Positions 53,753-62,983 are shown, counted from the stretch's first letter. The stretch: DNA of 64,000 bases from Ponticoccus alexandrii (GCF_016806125.1 NZ_CP047166.1:3782001-3846000), one strand, 5' to 3'. Program-made: numbers and translations. The notes: generated by a model not told the origin, from the letters alone.

Positions 53753-55125
53753 CCCTTGAAAACGCCCTCTCCCGCCTGACCGACCTCTTGGGCGACCGCC
53801 TGTCCACCTCGGACGCGGACCTTGCCCTGCACGGCCAGAACGAGACCTATTACGCCGACGCGCCGCCGCATGGCGTCGCCTATCCCGAGACCACCGAAGA
53901 GGTCTCCGAGATCCTGAAGATCTGCCACGGCGAAAACTGCCCGGTGACCGCCTATGGCGCGGCCTCCTCGCTGGAGGGCCAGCACCTTGCGGTCCGGGGC
54001 GGCATCAGCCTCGACATGAACCGGATGAACCGCGTGCTGGCGGTCAACGCCGAGGACATGAACGCCGTCGTGCAACCGGGCCTGACGCGCATCGCGCTGA
54101 ACGAGGAACTGCGCGCCACGGGCCTGTTCTTCAGCGTCGATCCCGGCGCCGATGCCTCCATGGGCGGGATGGCGGCGACGCGGGCCTCGGGCACCACGGC
54201 GGTCAGATACGGCACCATGCGCGACAACATCCTCGCCATGGAGGCAGTGATGGCTGACGGCACGGTGATCCGCACCGGCACGAAGGCGCGCAAATCCTCG
54301 ACCGGTTACGACCTCAACCATCTGCTGATCGGCTCCGAGGGGACGCTGGGCATCATCACCGAACTGACGGTGAAGCTGCACGGCATCCCAGAGGCGGTGT
54401 CAGCGGCCACCTGTCGCTTCGATTCCGTCGAGGATGCGGTCAACTGCGTGATCCTGACGATCCAGTCCGGCCTGCCCATGGCGCGGATCGAACTGCTGGA
54501 CGAGATGATGGTGCGCGGCTTCAATCGCTACGCCGACGCGGGCCTGCCCGAAAAGCCGCACCTCTTCCTCGAATTCCACGGCTCGCCCGCCAGCGTGACC
54601 GAGCAGATGGAGACCTTTGCCGCCATCGCCGAGGACTTCGGCGCCGAGGCGATGAAGACCGCCACCACGACAGAGGACCGCAACGCGCTTTGGGCGATGC
54701 GCCACAAGGCGCATTACGCCTCCGCCGCGCTGGGGACCGGCAAGCACATCTGGCCCACGGATGTTTGCGTTCCGATCTCGCAACTGGCAGAGGCAGTGGT
54801 GCAGGCCCAGCGCGACGCCGTCGCCATGGATCTGACCTGCACCATCGTCGGCCATGTCGGCGACGGCAACTTCCACGCCGGCCTGTCGGTCGACCCCGGC
54901 AATGCCGACGAGATGGCCCGCGCCAAGCTGTTCACCGGCAAGCTCGCCGAGACCGCCCTGCGCCTTGGCGGCACCGTCAGCGGAGAGCACGGGATCGGCA
55001 TCGGCAAGCAGGGCTACATGGACGCCGAACACGGCCCCGCGCTGGCCTATATGCGCGCGATCAAGCAGGGGTTCGACCCCAAGAACATCCTGAATCCCGG
55101 CAAGATGCTGCCGGACAACCACTGA
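53749..55125 (+). CDS. FAD-linked 2-hydroxyacid oxidase/dehydrogenase, GlcD/D-LDH type
   Basis: The 458-residue flavoprotein has a FAD-binding-4 domain (VTAYGAASSLEGQHLAVRGG near 65-84; SVDPGADASMGGMAATRASG near 128) and a FAD-oxidase C-terminal domain with GHVGDGNFHAGLSVD near 366 and SGEHGIGIGKQGYMDAE near 409. Such enzymes oxidise D-lactate, glycolate or larger 2-hydroxy acids to 2-keto acids. In this operon it could remove lactate or glycolate released by hydrolase routes or oxidise an aldonic acid directly. Confidence 0.85.
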   Translation: MTLENALSRLTDLLGDRLSTSDADLALHGQNETYYADAPPHGVAYPETTEEVSEILKICHGENCPVTAYGAASSLEGQHLAVRGGISLDMNRMNRVLAVNAEDMNAVVQPGLTRIALNEELRATGLFFSVDPGADASMGGMAATRASGTTAVRYGTMRDNILAMEAVMADGTVIRTGTKARKSSTGYDLNHLLIGSEGTLGIITELTVKLHGIPEAVSAATCRFDSVEDAVNCVILTIQSGLPMARIELLDEMMVRGFNRYADAGLPEKPHLFLEFHGSPASVTEQMETFAAIAEDFGAEAMKTATTTEDRNALWAMRHKAHYASAALGTGKHIWPTDVCVPISQLAEAVVQAQRDAVAMDLTCTIVGHVGDGNFHAGLSVDPGNADEMARAKLFTGKLAETALRLGGTVSGEHGIGIGKQGYMDAEHGPALAYMRAIKQGFDPKNILNPGKMLPDNH

Positions 55126-55134
55126 GGAGACGCC

Positions 55135-56262
55135 ATGCTGCCGACATCCAATCCCGATCCCGACGCCCTTCTGATCGGCCGCGTCTGGCGCGAGGGGCTT
55201 GGCCCCTCCGTCGTGCGCGTCGCCGGGTCTGCCCTGATGGACATCACCTCGCGGCAGGTGCCGACGGTCTCGGCCCTGCTGGAGCGCGACGACCTCGTCG
55301 ACTACGTCAAGGGCGCTGCGGGTGAGTTGATCGGGTCGCTGGACGACGTGGCCTCTGGCAAGCTGAAGCTGCTGGCGCCCTGCGACCTGCAGGCAGTGAA
55401 GGCCAGCGGCGTGACCTTCGCCGAAAGCATGGTCGAGCGCGTGATCGAGGAGCAGGCGGCGGGCGACGCAGACCGCGCCGACGAGATCCGCAAGAAGGTG
55501 CAGTCGGTCATCGGCGACAGCCTTTCCGGCATCGAGCCGGGCAGCGAGAAGGCCATGGAGGTCAAGCGCGTCCTTCAGGGCGAGGGCCTCTGGTCCGCCT
55601 ATCTCGAGGTCGGCATCGGCCCCGACGCCGAGGTCTTCACCAAGTGTCAGCCCATGGCCTCCGTCGGCTGGGGCGACCAGATCGGCCTGCACCCGATTTC
55701 GACGTGGAACAACCCCGAGCCGGAGATCGTGCTGGCCGTGACCTCGACCGGCAAGATCGTCGGCGCGACGCTGGGCAACGACGTGAACCTGCGCGACGTC
55801 GAGGGGCGGTCGGCCCTGCTGCTGGGCAAGGCCAAGGACAACAACGCCTCCTGCTCCATCGGGCCGTTCCTGCGGCTGTTCGATGACAGCTTCGGCATGG
55901 ACGACGTGGAAAACGCCGAACTGACCCTGACGGTCGAGGGCGAGGACGGCTTTACGCTGAACGGCCATTCTTCGATGACCAAGATCAGCCGCCGCCCCGC
56001 CGATATCGTCAAGCAGACCGTCGGCCAGCACCACCAGTACCCGGACGGCTTCATGCTGTTCCTCGGCACGCTGTTTGCGCCCATTCAGGACCGCGACAAG
56101 CCGGGTCAGGGCTTCACCCACAAGATGGGCGACGTGGTCCGTATCGAAGAAGAGAAGCTCGGCCAGTTGAAGAACACCGTCCGCCTCAGCACCGAATGCC
56201 CCCCGTGGGAGTTCGGCGCGGGCGCGCTGATGCGCAACCTCGGGCAGCGGGGGCTTCTGTGA
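55135..56262 (+). CDS. FAH-family protein, possible 2-keto-3-deoxy-pentonate dehydratase
   Basis: The 375-residue protein has a long N-terminal region (about 1-160) and a C-terminal FAH fold with GWGDQIGLHPISTWNNPEPE near 180, GATLGNDVNLRDVEGRSALL near 205 and FLGTLFAPIQDRDKPGQGF near 303. Its size and layout fit the XylX-type 2-keto-3-deoxy-xylonate dehydratases rather than short FAH hydrolases. It is nine bases after the oxidase gene. Its stop overlaps the kinase start. The substrate assignment is inference. Confidence 0.7.
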   Translation: MLPTSNPDPDALLIGRVWREGLGPSVVRVAGSALMDITSRQVPTVSALLERDDLVDYVKGAAGELIGSLDDVASGKLKLLAPCDLQAVKASGVTFAESMVERVIEEQAAGDADRADEIRKKVQSVIGDSLSGIEPGSEKAMEVKRVLQGEGLWSAYLEVGIGPDAEVFTKCQPMASVGWGDQIGLHPISTWNNPEPEIVLAVTSTGKIVGATLGNDVNLRDVEGRSALLLGKAKDNNASCSIGPFLRLFDDSFGMDDVENAELTLTVEGEDGFTLNGHSSMTKISRRPADIVKQTVGQHHQYPDGFMLFLGTLFAPIQDRDKPGQGFTHKMGDVVRIEEEKLGQLKNTVRLSTECPPWEFGAGALMRNLGQRGLL

Positions 56263-57164
56263 CACGACTGCTCTGCGTCGGAGAGATCATGGTCGAGATG
56301 GCCCCCGCCGACGGGGGCCTTTTCTCCATGGGGTTTGCCGGCGACACCTTCAACACCGCTTGGTACGCGCGGCGCGTGCTGCCCGATGACGTCGGCGTGG
56401 GCTACCTGACCGCCGTGGGCACCGACGCCGTGTCCGACCGCATGGTCGATTTCATCGCGGCGCAGGGCGTCGACGCCAGCGCCGTGCGCCGGGTGGAGGA
56501 CCGCACCGTGGGCCTCTACATGATCCAGCTTCAGGACGGAGAGCGCAGCTTTTCCTACTGGCGCGGGCAATCAGCGGCCAAGACGCTGGCCGATGACGAG
56601 GCGGCGCTGGACGCGGCCTTCGCCGAGGCCTCGGTGATCCAGTTCTCGGGCATCACGCTGGCGATCCTGTCGGACGAGGCGCGCGCCCGCTTTTGCGCCG
56701 CCCTGTCCCGCGCGCGGGCAAACGGCGCGCATGTCGCCTTCGACACCAACCTGCGCCCGCGCCTCTGGGCCGGGCCGCAAGCGATGCGCGACGGGCTACT
56801 GCAGGGGGCCAGCGTGGCCGACACCGTGTTGCCCTCGTTCGACGAGGAACAGATGTGCTTCGGCGATGCGACCCCGGCTGAGACCATAGACCGCTACCGC
56901 AACGCCGGTGCGCGGACGGTCGTCGTCAAGAACGGGGCAGAGCGCTGCCACATCTGGGACGCCGACGAAGGCAAGGCGACCCACGACCCGGCCCCCGTCG
57001 CGAAGGTCGTGGATTCCACGGCCGCCGGGGACAGCTTCGGCGCCGGGTTCCTTGCGGCCCGGATGACGGGCGCATCGGTCCTCGAGGCCACGAAACAGGG
57101 CGCGGCGCTTGCGGGCAAGGTCGTGCAGAAACGCGGCGCGCTGGCGCCGGACATTTTCGAATAA
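56259..57164 (+). CDS. kdgK: 2-keto-3-deoxygluconate kinase-like sugar kinase
   Basis: The 301-residue PfkB-family kinase begins LLCVGEIMVEMAP and has the FSMGFAGDTFNTAWYARRVL substrate region near 23-42 and a C-terminal DSTAAGDSFGAGFLA near 248, with the catalytic aspartate. This is typical of KdgK, which makes KDPG for the Entner-Doudoroff aldolase. The start is a GTG at 56259 that overlaps the preceding TGA (GTGA). No KDPG aldolase gene is in the window. Confidence 0.85.
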   Translation: MTRLLCVGEIMVEMAPADGGLFSMGFAGDTFNTAWYARRVLPDDVGVGYLTAVGTDAVSDRMVDFIAAQGVDASAVRRVEDRTVGLYMIQLQDGERSFSYWRGQSAAKTLADDEAALDAAFAEASVIQFSGITLAILSDEARARFCAALSRARANGAHVAFDTNLRPRLWAGPQAMRDGLLQGASVADTVLPSFDEEQMCFGDATPAETIDRYRNAGARTVVVKNGAERCHIWDADEGKATHDPAPVAKVVDSTAAGDSFGAGFLAARMTGASVLEATKQGAALAGKVVQKRGALAPDIFE

Positions 57165-57178
57165 ACGGAGGAGAGACA

Positions 57179-58141
57179 ATGAAGGTTCTCATCATCGGCG
57201 GCGGCGGTCTCGTCGGTCAGAAACTGGCCCGCAAGCTTGCCGAGCGCGGCACCCTGCGGGGTGAAAACATCGACACGATGGTCCTTGCGGACATCGTGGA
57301 CCCGCAGCCGGTCGAGGCCGGTTTCACGGTCGAGACCACGGCCTGCGACATCGCCGACCCGGCCTCGCTGGCGGCGACCATCGACGACAAGACCGACGTG
57401 ATCTACCTGCTGGCCGCCATCGTCTCGGCGCAGGCCGAAGAGGATCTGGATATCGGCCTCAAGGTCAACATGATGGGCACGCTCAACGTGCTGCAACGCT
57501 GCCGCGAACTGGGCACCAAGCCGGTGCTGGTCTTCACCTCTTCGGTAGCGGTGAACGGCGGCGAGGTCGATCAGCCCTACAACGACCAGACCCTGCTGAA
57601 CCCGCAGACCTCCTACGGCGCGCAGAAGGCCATCGGCGAACTGCTGGTCAACGACTTCTCGCGGCGCGGTCTGGTGGATGGGCGCGGCTTCCGCCTGCCG
57701 ACCATCTCGGTCCGCCCGGGCAAGCCCAACCGCGCGGCCTCTGGCTTCATGTCGTCGATCTTCCGCGAGCCCCTTCAGGGTGAGACGGCGAACTGCCCGG
57801 TAGACGAGGACTTCAACCACTACTACCTCAGCCCGCGCAAATGCGTCGAGAACCTGATCAAGGGCGCGGAGATCCCCGAAGAGAAGCTGGGCAAGAACCG
57901 CTGCATGATGATGCCGGGCCGGGTCTGGACGATTCGCCAGATGATCGACGCCATGACGGCGGTCGTGGGCCCCGAGGCGGCGGAGCGCATCACCTGGAAC
58001 AAGCAGCCCGAGCTTGACGCGATCCTCGCGGGCTGGCGCATGGACATCCGCGCCGACAAGGCAGAGGCGCTGGGTCTGGAAGCCGACGCCAGCTTCGAGG
58101 ACAACATCCGCTACTTCCTCGAAGACGACATCGCCAAGTAA
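57179..58141 (+). CDS. denD: DenD-like D-erythronate dehydrogenase
   Basis: The 320-residue extended SDR has the NAD motif IIGGGGLVGQKLARKLAERG at 5-24 and the catalytic SYGAQKAIGE near 145, in the form seen in D-erythronate/L-threonate dehydrogenases. VFTSSVAVNGGEVD and RLPTISVRPGKPNRAASGFM are characteristic of the group. DenD oxidises D-erythronate to 2-oxotetronate. The usual partners OtnK and OtnC are not here; the isomerase-type gene at 63187 is a possible OtnI. GGAGGAGAG precedes the ATG. It ends the operon. Confidence 0.8.
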   Translation: MKVLIIGGGGLVGQKLARKLAERGTLRGENIDTMVLADIVDPQPVEAGFTVETTACDIADPASLAATIDDKTDVIYLLAAIVSAQAEEDLDIGLKVNMMGTLNVLQRCRELGTKPVLVFTSSVAVNGGEVDQPYNDQTLLNPQTSYGAQKAIGELLVNDFSRRGLVDGRGFRLPTISVRPGKPNRAASGFMSSIFREPLQGETANCPVDEDFNHYYLSPRKCVENLIKGAEIPEEKLGKNRCMMMPGRVWTIRQMIDAMTAVVGPEAAERITWNKQPELDAILAGWRMDIRADKAEALGLEADASFEDNIRYFLEDDIAK

Positions 58142-58149
58142 AGCACCCC

Positions 58150-58171
58150 GGGCGCCCGTCAGCGGGCGCCC
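58150..58171 (+). terminator. Hairpin after denD
   Basis: GGGCGCCC at 58150-58157 pairs with GGGCGCCC at 58164-58171 around a six-base loop, eight bases after the stop. There is no T-run, so it may act as a stabilising or pausing structure. Confidence 0.5.
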
Positions 58172-58319
58172 TCCGGGACGGCGGGCCGGGCCGCGGCGCC
58201 ACGGCGCTCAGTCGCCCCCGCCCCGCGCCGAACGCGCCCAGCCGGGCAGAGGCGACCTCAACACTGAACTTGAAAAGCGGACCGCCTCGCCGCGACGGCT
58301 CCGGCAGGAGCGCGTGCCC

Positions 58320-58550
58320 TTACTTTTCGGACTTGTCGGCGTCCGGATCGGCCTGCCCGACGCCCTTGAAGACGAACTTGAACGGCAGCGCCCAAAGGAA
58401 GCCCAGTCCCACGTAGACGAGGAATTCCACCGCGATCGAGGGCCTATCGAGCCAGTTCACAAGGCTCACCGCCGCGACGATATAGGCGGGCAGACCCACC
58501 AGCAGGATCACCAGCGACCAGCGCCGCCGCGCCTTGTAACTCAGGGCCAT
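58320..58550 (-). CDS. DUF2842 small membrane protein
   Basis: The 76-residue protein has two helices (WSLVILLVGLPAYIVAAVSL; AVEFLVYVGLGFLWALPFKF) and the family tail FKGVGQADPD. It matches the DUF2842 proteins found next to purA in Rhodobacteraceae. The function is unknown. It is downstream of and on the opposite strand from denD, and it shares its strand with purA. Confidence 0.85.
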   Translation of the reverse strand: MALSYKARRRWSLVILLVGLPAYIVAAVSLVNWLDRPSIAVEFLVYVGLGFLWALPFKFVFKGVGQADPDADKSEK

Positions 58551-58761
58551 GGCCTGTCTCCCGTTGCGCGGACCGGCCCATAGCCCGCCCGCCTTCCTGC
58601 ATTCCGCGCCCGCTTTGGCGCGCTGTCTGCGATGCCCCGAACACCCAAGCGGCACAGCACCGTCATTCCGCCCCGGCAGCGCTGGCCGGTTCGCGACGCC
58701 GCCCGGGACCGGGCCGCGCCACAGGGTCGTTGCTAGGTGGGGTCGCCCCACCCTGCCGCGC

Positions 58762-60057
58762 TCAATCCGCGAAGGGGTCGGTCACGAGGATCGTATCCTC
58801 GCGTTCCGGCGAGGTCGACAGCAGCGCCACGGGGCAGCCGATCAGTTCCTCGACCCGGCGCACGTATTTCACCGCAGCGCCCGGCAGATCGGCCCAGGAC
58901 CGCGCGCCTTCGGTCGATTCGCTCCAGCCTTCCATCTCTTCGTAGACGGGCGTGCAGCGCGCCTGCTCTTCGCTGGCGAAGGGCAGGTAATCCAGCCGCT
59001 TGCCGTCCAGTTCATAGCCGACGCAGATCTTCAGCGTCTCGAAACCGTCGAGCACGTCGAGCTTGGTCAGCGAGATGCCGTTGACGCCCGAGGTCGCGCA
59101 GGTCTGGCGCACCAGAGCCGCGTCGAACCAGCCGCAGCGCCGCTTGCGGCCCGTGACGGTGCCGAACTCGCGCCCGCGCTCGCCCAGCCGCTGGCCATCG
59201 GTGTCGTCCAGCTCGGTCGGGAAGGGGCCTTCGCCGACGCGGGTCGTATAGGCCTTCACGATGCCCAGCACGTAGTCGATGGCGCCCGGCCCGATGCCGG
59301 TGCCCGTGGCCGCCTGCCCGGCGATCACGTTCGACGAGGTGACGAAGGGATAGGTGCCGAAGTCGATGTCCAGCAGCGCGCCCTGCGCCCCCTCGAAGAG
59401 GATCCGCGTGCCCGCCTTGCGCTTTTCGTTCAGCACCTTCCAGACCGGCGCGGCGTAGGGCAGGATCTGCTCGGCGATCTCGCTCAGCGCGGCGATCAGC
59501 GCCTCGCGGTCCACCGGCTCGATCCCGAGGCCCTTGCGCAGCGGGTCGTGGTGCTGCAGCGCGCGGTCCACCCGCGCCTCCAGCGTCGCCCGGTCGGCAA
59601 GGTCCGCGACACGCACCGCGCGGCGGCCGACCTTGTCCTCGTAGGCGGGGCCGATGCCGCGCCCGGTGGTGCCGATCTTGGTGCCCTTCGAGGCGGCCTC
59701 TTCGCGCGCCCGGTCCAGCTCTCCGTGGATCGGCAGGATCAGCGGCGTGTTCTCGGCGATCATCAGCGTCTCGGGCGTGATCTCGACGCCCTGCTCGCGG
59801 ATCGTCGCGATCTCCTTCACCAGATGCCACGGGTCCAGCACCACGCCGTTGCCGATCACCGACAGCTTGCCGCCGCGCACCACGCCCGAAGGCAGCGCGT
59901 TCAGCTTGTAGACCTTGCCGTCGATGACAAGCGTATGACCCGCGTTGTGCCCGCCCTGAAAGCGGCAGATGACGTCGGCGCGTTCCGACAGCCAGTCCAC
60001 GATCTTGCCCTTGCCTTCGTCGCCCCACTGAGCGCCCACGACAACCACATTCGCCAT
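58762..60057 (-). CDS. purA: Adenylosuccinate synthetase
   Basis: The 431-residue GTP-dependent enzyme joins IMP and aspartate in AMP synthesis. Motifs are [18 protein letters not shown] at 8-25, GGHNAGHT near 38, [14 protein letters not shown] near 128, and [18 protein letters not shown] near 243. The length is normal. The ATG at 60057 begins [17 protein letters not shown], the usual start. It is divergent from the DUF6524 gene. Confidence 0.96.
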   Translation of the reverse strand: MANVVVVGAQWGDEGKGKIVDWLSERADVICRFQGGHNAGHTLVIDGKVYKLNALPSGVVRGGKLSVIGNGVVLDPWHLVKEIATIREQGVEITPETLMIAENTPLILPIHGELDRAREEAASKGTKIGTTGRGIGPAYEDKVGRRAVRVADLADRATLEARVDRALQHHDPLRKGLGIEPVDREALIAALSEIAEQILPYAAPVWKVLNEKRKAGTRILFEGAQGALLDIDFGTYPFVTSSNVIAGQAATGTGIGPGAIDYVLGIVKAYTTRVGEGPFPTELDDTDGQRLGERGREFGTVTGRKRRCGWFDAALVRQTCATSGVNGISLTKLDVLDGFETLKICVGYELDGKRLDYLPFASEEQARCTPVYEEMEGWSESTEGARSWADLPGAAVKYVRRVEELIGCPVALLSTSPEREDTILVTDPFAD

Positions 60058-60207
60058 ATCGGTCCCCTTCTTTGCCGGGAATGGTCTGCAAACCCGCGCC
60101 GGTATAGTCGCCGCGCGCCACGGGTGAAACCGCAAAATCGCGGCAAGAGGCTGGACAGCCGCAGGCAGAGAGGGCAGCAAGGCAGGCATCCGAACAGGAG
60201 CCTGCCC

Positions 60208-60603
60208 ATGTCCTTCGTCCTTCGCTGGCTTTTCGCCTTCATCCTGCTGGCCGCAACGTACAATCCAACACAGCTGAACTTCGTCCGCTGGGCAGAGGCC
60301 AACTGGGCCGAGCAGATGCCGCTGGTCGTGCTGGCGGCGCTGATCCTGCTGGTGGGCTACGTGATCTACCTGCGCGCGACACTGCGCTCGATCGGCGCTT
60401 TCGGGATGCTGCTGGTGCTGGCGCTGGTGGGCGCGATCCTCTGGGTGCTCTGGGACTTCGGCCTCGTCAGCCTCGACAACCCCGGCCTTGCAACGTGGAT
60501 CGGCATCCTCGCGCTGTCCATCGTGCTGGGCGTGGGCCTCTCGTGGTCCATCATCCGCCGCCGCCTCTCCGGTCAGGTGGACATGGACGACGTCGAGGAA
60601 TAG
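60208..60603 (+). CDS. DUF6524 membrane protein
   Basis: The 131-residue protein has four hydrophobic segments ([71 protein letters not shown]) and an acidic C-terminus. It matches the small DUF6524 family known mainly from Rhodobacteraceae. The function is unknown. AACAGGAG precedes the ATG at 60208. Confidence 0.8.
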   Translation: MSFVLRWLFAFILLAATYNPTQLNFVRWAEANWAEQMPLVVLAALILLVGYVIYLRATLRSIGAFGMLLVLALVGAILWVLWDFGLVSLDNPGLATWIGILALSIVLGVGLSWSIIRRRLSGQVDMDDVEE

Positions 60604-60639
60604 CGCCGCACCGGCCCCGACACCGCGATCTTCACCGTC

Positions 60640-60753
60640 GGGGCGAGGGGCCAGCCCCTCGCGCTCCCCGGGATACTTCCGGACAGAAGAAACAGGGGCC
60701 CGCCCCTTCTTCTGTCCCTAAATATCCTGGGGGTCCGGGGGTGAAACCCCCGG
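60640..60753. repeat. Dispersed intergenic element, copies 12 and 13 facing each other
   Basis: Inverted copy 60640-60691 (GGGGCGAGGGGCCAGCCCC, then GGGATACTTCCGGACAGAAG) faces direct copy 60705-60753 (CTTCTTCTGTCCCTAAATAT, then GGGGGTGAAACCCCC). The pair can fold on itself through the shared CTTCTGTCC / GGACAGAAG arms. Confidence 0.85.
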
Positions 60754-60757
60754 CCGG

Positions 60758-60779
60758 TCGCCTCGCGCAAGCGAGGCGA
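60758..60779 (-). terminator. Hairpin after the hydroxyacid dehydrogenase gene
   Basis: TCGCCTCGC pairs with GCGAGGCGA around GCAA (60758-60779), 12 bases beyond the stop of the minus-strand gene at 60792. Confidence 0.6.
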
Positions 60780-60791
60780 AACCATTTTCAA

Positions 60792-61739
60792 TCAGTTCAC
60801 CGCGGTCGGCAGCGACTCGCCCTCGAGGAAGGCCCGCACGTTGGCCAGCTGCAACAGCGCCATGTCGCGCCGGGTCTCGACCGATCCGGACCCCTGATGC
60901 GGCTGCAGGACCACGTTCTCCAGCTTCAGGAAGCGCGGGTCCAGATTGGGCTCGTTCAGGAAGACGTCCAGAGCGGCCCCGCCGATCCGCCCCTCTTCCA
61001 GCGCGTCCAGCAAAGCGCCCTCGTCCACCGTCGTCCCGCGCGAGATGTTAACCAGCACGCCGCGCGGCCCCATGGCGTCGATCACCGCCTTGGACACGTA
61101 GCCCTCGGTCGCCGATCCGCCGACCAGCGCCACGACGAGGAAATCCACCGCGCCGGCAAGGCTGACCGGGTCGGCATGGTAGGTCCATCCCGGCGTCTCT
61201 TTCTCGGAGCGCGAGTGGTAGTGGATGTCCATCTTGAAGGCTGCCAGCCGGTCCGCGATCTCGCGCCCGATCCGGCCAAGGCCCACGATCCCGACCTTCG
61301 ACCCGGTCACCTTGCGGTTCAGCGGAATCTCACCCTTCGTCGCCCAGTCGCCCGAACGCACATGCGCCTCGCCCAGACGCATGGTCCGCGCCTGCGCCAG
61401 CAGCATCGCCACGGCAAGATCCGCCACGTCGTCCGACAGCACGTCCGGCGTGTTCGTCACCTTGATGCCCCGCGCACTCGCCGCCGCGACGTCGATGGCA
61501 TCGTAGCCCACGCCGTAGTTGGCAATCACGCCGAGGTTCGGGAAGAGGTCCATCTCGGTGCCGCCAAAGGGCTTGTGCCCCTTGTAGGCCACGGCGCGGA
61601 TGCCGCCGCGCTGGCCCTCGGGCACGCCGGACATGGCATCGGGGCCGTCCACGTAGGTCGAGGGATAAGCATCGGCGAGGCGCGCGCGCTCGTCTTCCTT
61701 GAAGCTCGCGCCAGAGATCAGCAGGACAGGGTCAGTCAT
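60792..61739 (-). CDS. D-2-hydroxyacid dehydrogenase, glyoxylate/hydroxypyruvate reductase type
   Basis: The 315-residue enzyme has the NAD(P) motif VGIVGLGRIGREIADRL near 149, and the catalytic Arg (NISRGTTVDEGAL), Glu (LNEPNLDP region) and His (LQPHQGSGSVETR). After strand 2, YHSRSEK suggests a preference for NADPH. It would reduce glyoxylate, hydroxypyruvate or a larger 2-keto sugar acid. It lies 12 bases after the aminotransferase gene and is probably controlled by operator 5. Confidence 0.85.
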   Translation of the reverse strand: MTDPVLLISGASFKEDERARLADAYPSTYVDGPDAMSGVPEGQRGGIRAVAYKGHKPFGGTEMDLFPNLGVIANYGVGYDAIDVAAASARGIKVTNTPDVLSDDVADLAVAMLLAQARTMRLGEAHVRSGDWATKGEIPLNRKVTGSKVGIVGLGRIGREIADRLAAFKMDIHYHSRSEKETPGWTYHADPVSLAGAVDFLVVALVGGSATEGYVSKAVIDAMGPRGVLVNISRGTTVDEGALLDALEEGRIGGAALDVFLNEPNLDPRFLKLENVVLQPHQGSGSVETRRDMALLQLANVRAFLEGESLPTAVN

Positions 61740-61751
61740 CGGTCAGGCCTT

Positions 61752-62921
61752 TCACAGCAGGTCACGGATGCGCCGCAGCGCTTCCTGAATGTTCTCGGTG
61801 GAATTGGCGTAGGAAAAGCGCAGGTAGCCCTCGCCGAAGGCCCCGAAGGAGGTCCCGGCCACGGTCGCCACGCCCGCCTCGTCGAGGAAGCGGTTCTGCG
61901 CCTCCATGGCCGTCAACCCGGTGCCCTCGATGTTGGGGAAGGCATAGAAGGCGCCCGCGCAATCGGCACACCGCACGCCCGGAAGCGCGTTCAGCCCCTC
62001 GACGATCACCTGACGGCGCCTGTCGAACTCGGCCACCATGCGCGTCACCTCGTCCTGCGGGCCTTCCAGCGCCGCGATGCCCGCGAACTGGGTCGCGGCG
62101 TTCACGCAGGAGTGGTCGTTGATGCAGAGCCGCGTGACGTGGTCCACGAGGCTTTCGGGCCAGACCGCATAGCCCAGCCGCCAGCCGGTCATGGCATAGG
62201 TCTTGGACCAGCCGTCCAGCATGATCAGCCGGTCGCGGATCTCGGGATATTGCAACAGGCTGACGTGCTCGCGCCCGCCATAAAGCATGTTGGAGTAGAT
62301 CTCGTCCGACATCAGCGCGACCTGCGGGTGCTCCATCAAACCCGCGACCAGCTTGTCGATTTCCTCGCGCGGGGTGACGCCGCCCGTGGGGTTGGCGGGC
62401 GAGTTGATGATGATAAGCCGCGTCTTGTCGGTGATCTGGCCCAGCACCTCTTCGGCGGAGAAGGCGAACCCGTTCTCTTCCTTCAACGCGATCGGTACGG
62501 GGGTTGCGCCCGAATACTTGATCACCGACTCGTAGATCGGAAAGCCGGGGTTGGGATACATGATCTCGGCGCCCGGTTCCCCGAACATCAGGCAGGCGAA
62601 GAACATGGTGGGCTTGCCACCCGGCTGCACCACGACGTGATCCGGGTTCACCTCGACGCCGTGGCGGCGGTTCAGGTCGGCGGCCACCGCCTCGCGCAGC
62701 TTGGGCAGGCCGTTGGCGGGCGTATAGCCGTGATGGCCGTCCTGCAGCGCCTTGATCCCGGCCTCGACGATATGCTCGGGCGTGCGGAAATCCGGCTGCC
62801 CGATGCCGAGGTTGATGATGTCACGCCCCTCGGCGGCCAGCTTGCCCGCGCGCGCCAGCACGACAAAGGCCGACTCGGTGCCAAGCCGGGACATACCCCC
62901 GGCAAGCTTCAACTGCGTCAT
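61752..62921 (-). CDS. Class I/II pyridoxal-phosphate aminotransferase
   Basis: The 389-residue enzyme of the aspartate aminotransferase superfamily has NLGIGQPDFRTPEHI near 37, INSPANPTGG near 168, the PLP lysine in DGWSKTYAMTGWRLGY near 233 and the carboxylate-binding arginine in YLRFSYAN near 369. The amino donor is unknown. It is the first gene behind operator 5, which is unusual for a general aminotransferase and suggests a role in the same catabolic regulon. Confidence 0.85.
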   Translation of the reverse strand: MTQLKLAGGMSRLGTESAFVVLARAGKLAAEGRDIINLGIGQPDFRTPEHIVEAGIKALQDGHHGYTPANGLPKLREAVAADLNRRHGVEVNPDHVVVQPGGKPTMFFACLMFGEPGAEIMYPNPGFPIYESVIKYSGATPVPIALKEENGFAFSAEEVLGQITDKTRLIIINSPANPTGGVTPREEIDKLVAGLMEHPQVALMSDEIYSNMLYGGREHVSLLQYPEIRDRLIMLDGWSKTYAMTGWRLGYAVWPESLVDHVTRLCINDHSCVNAATQFAGIAALEGPQDEVTRMVAEFDRRRQVIVEGLNALPGVRCADCAGAFYAFPNIEGTGLTAMEAQNRFLDEAGVATVAGTSFGAFGEGYLRFSYANSTENIQEALRRIRDLL

Positions 62922-62969
62922 GGCGTCTTCTCCTCCCTGTCCCCGGCTTGGCCGGGATCGCTTCGCGAT

Positions 62970-62983
62970 TTTGGTATACCAAA
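62970..62983. promoter_or_regulatory. TGGTATACCA operator 5
   Basis: TTTGGTATACCAAA, identical to operators 1 and 3, lies 49 bases before the aminotransferase start. Confidence 0.75.
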
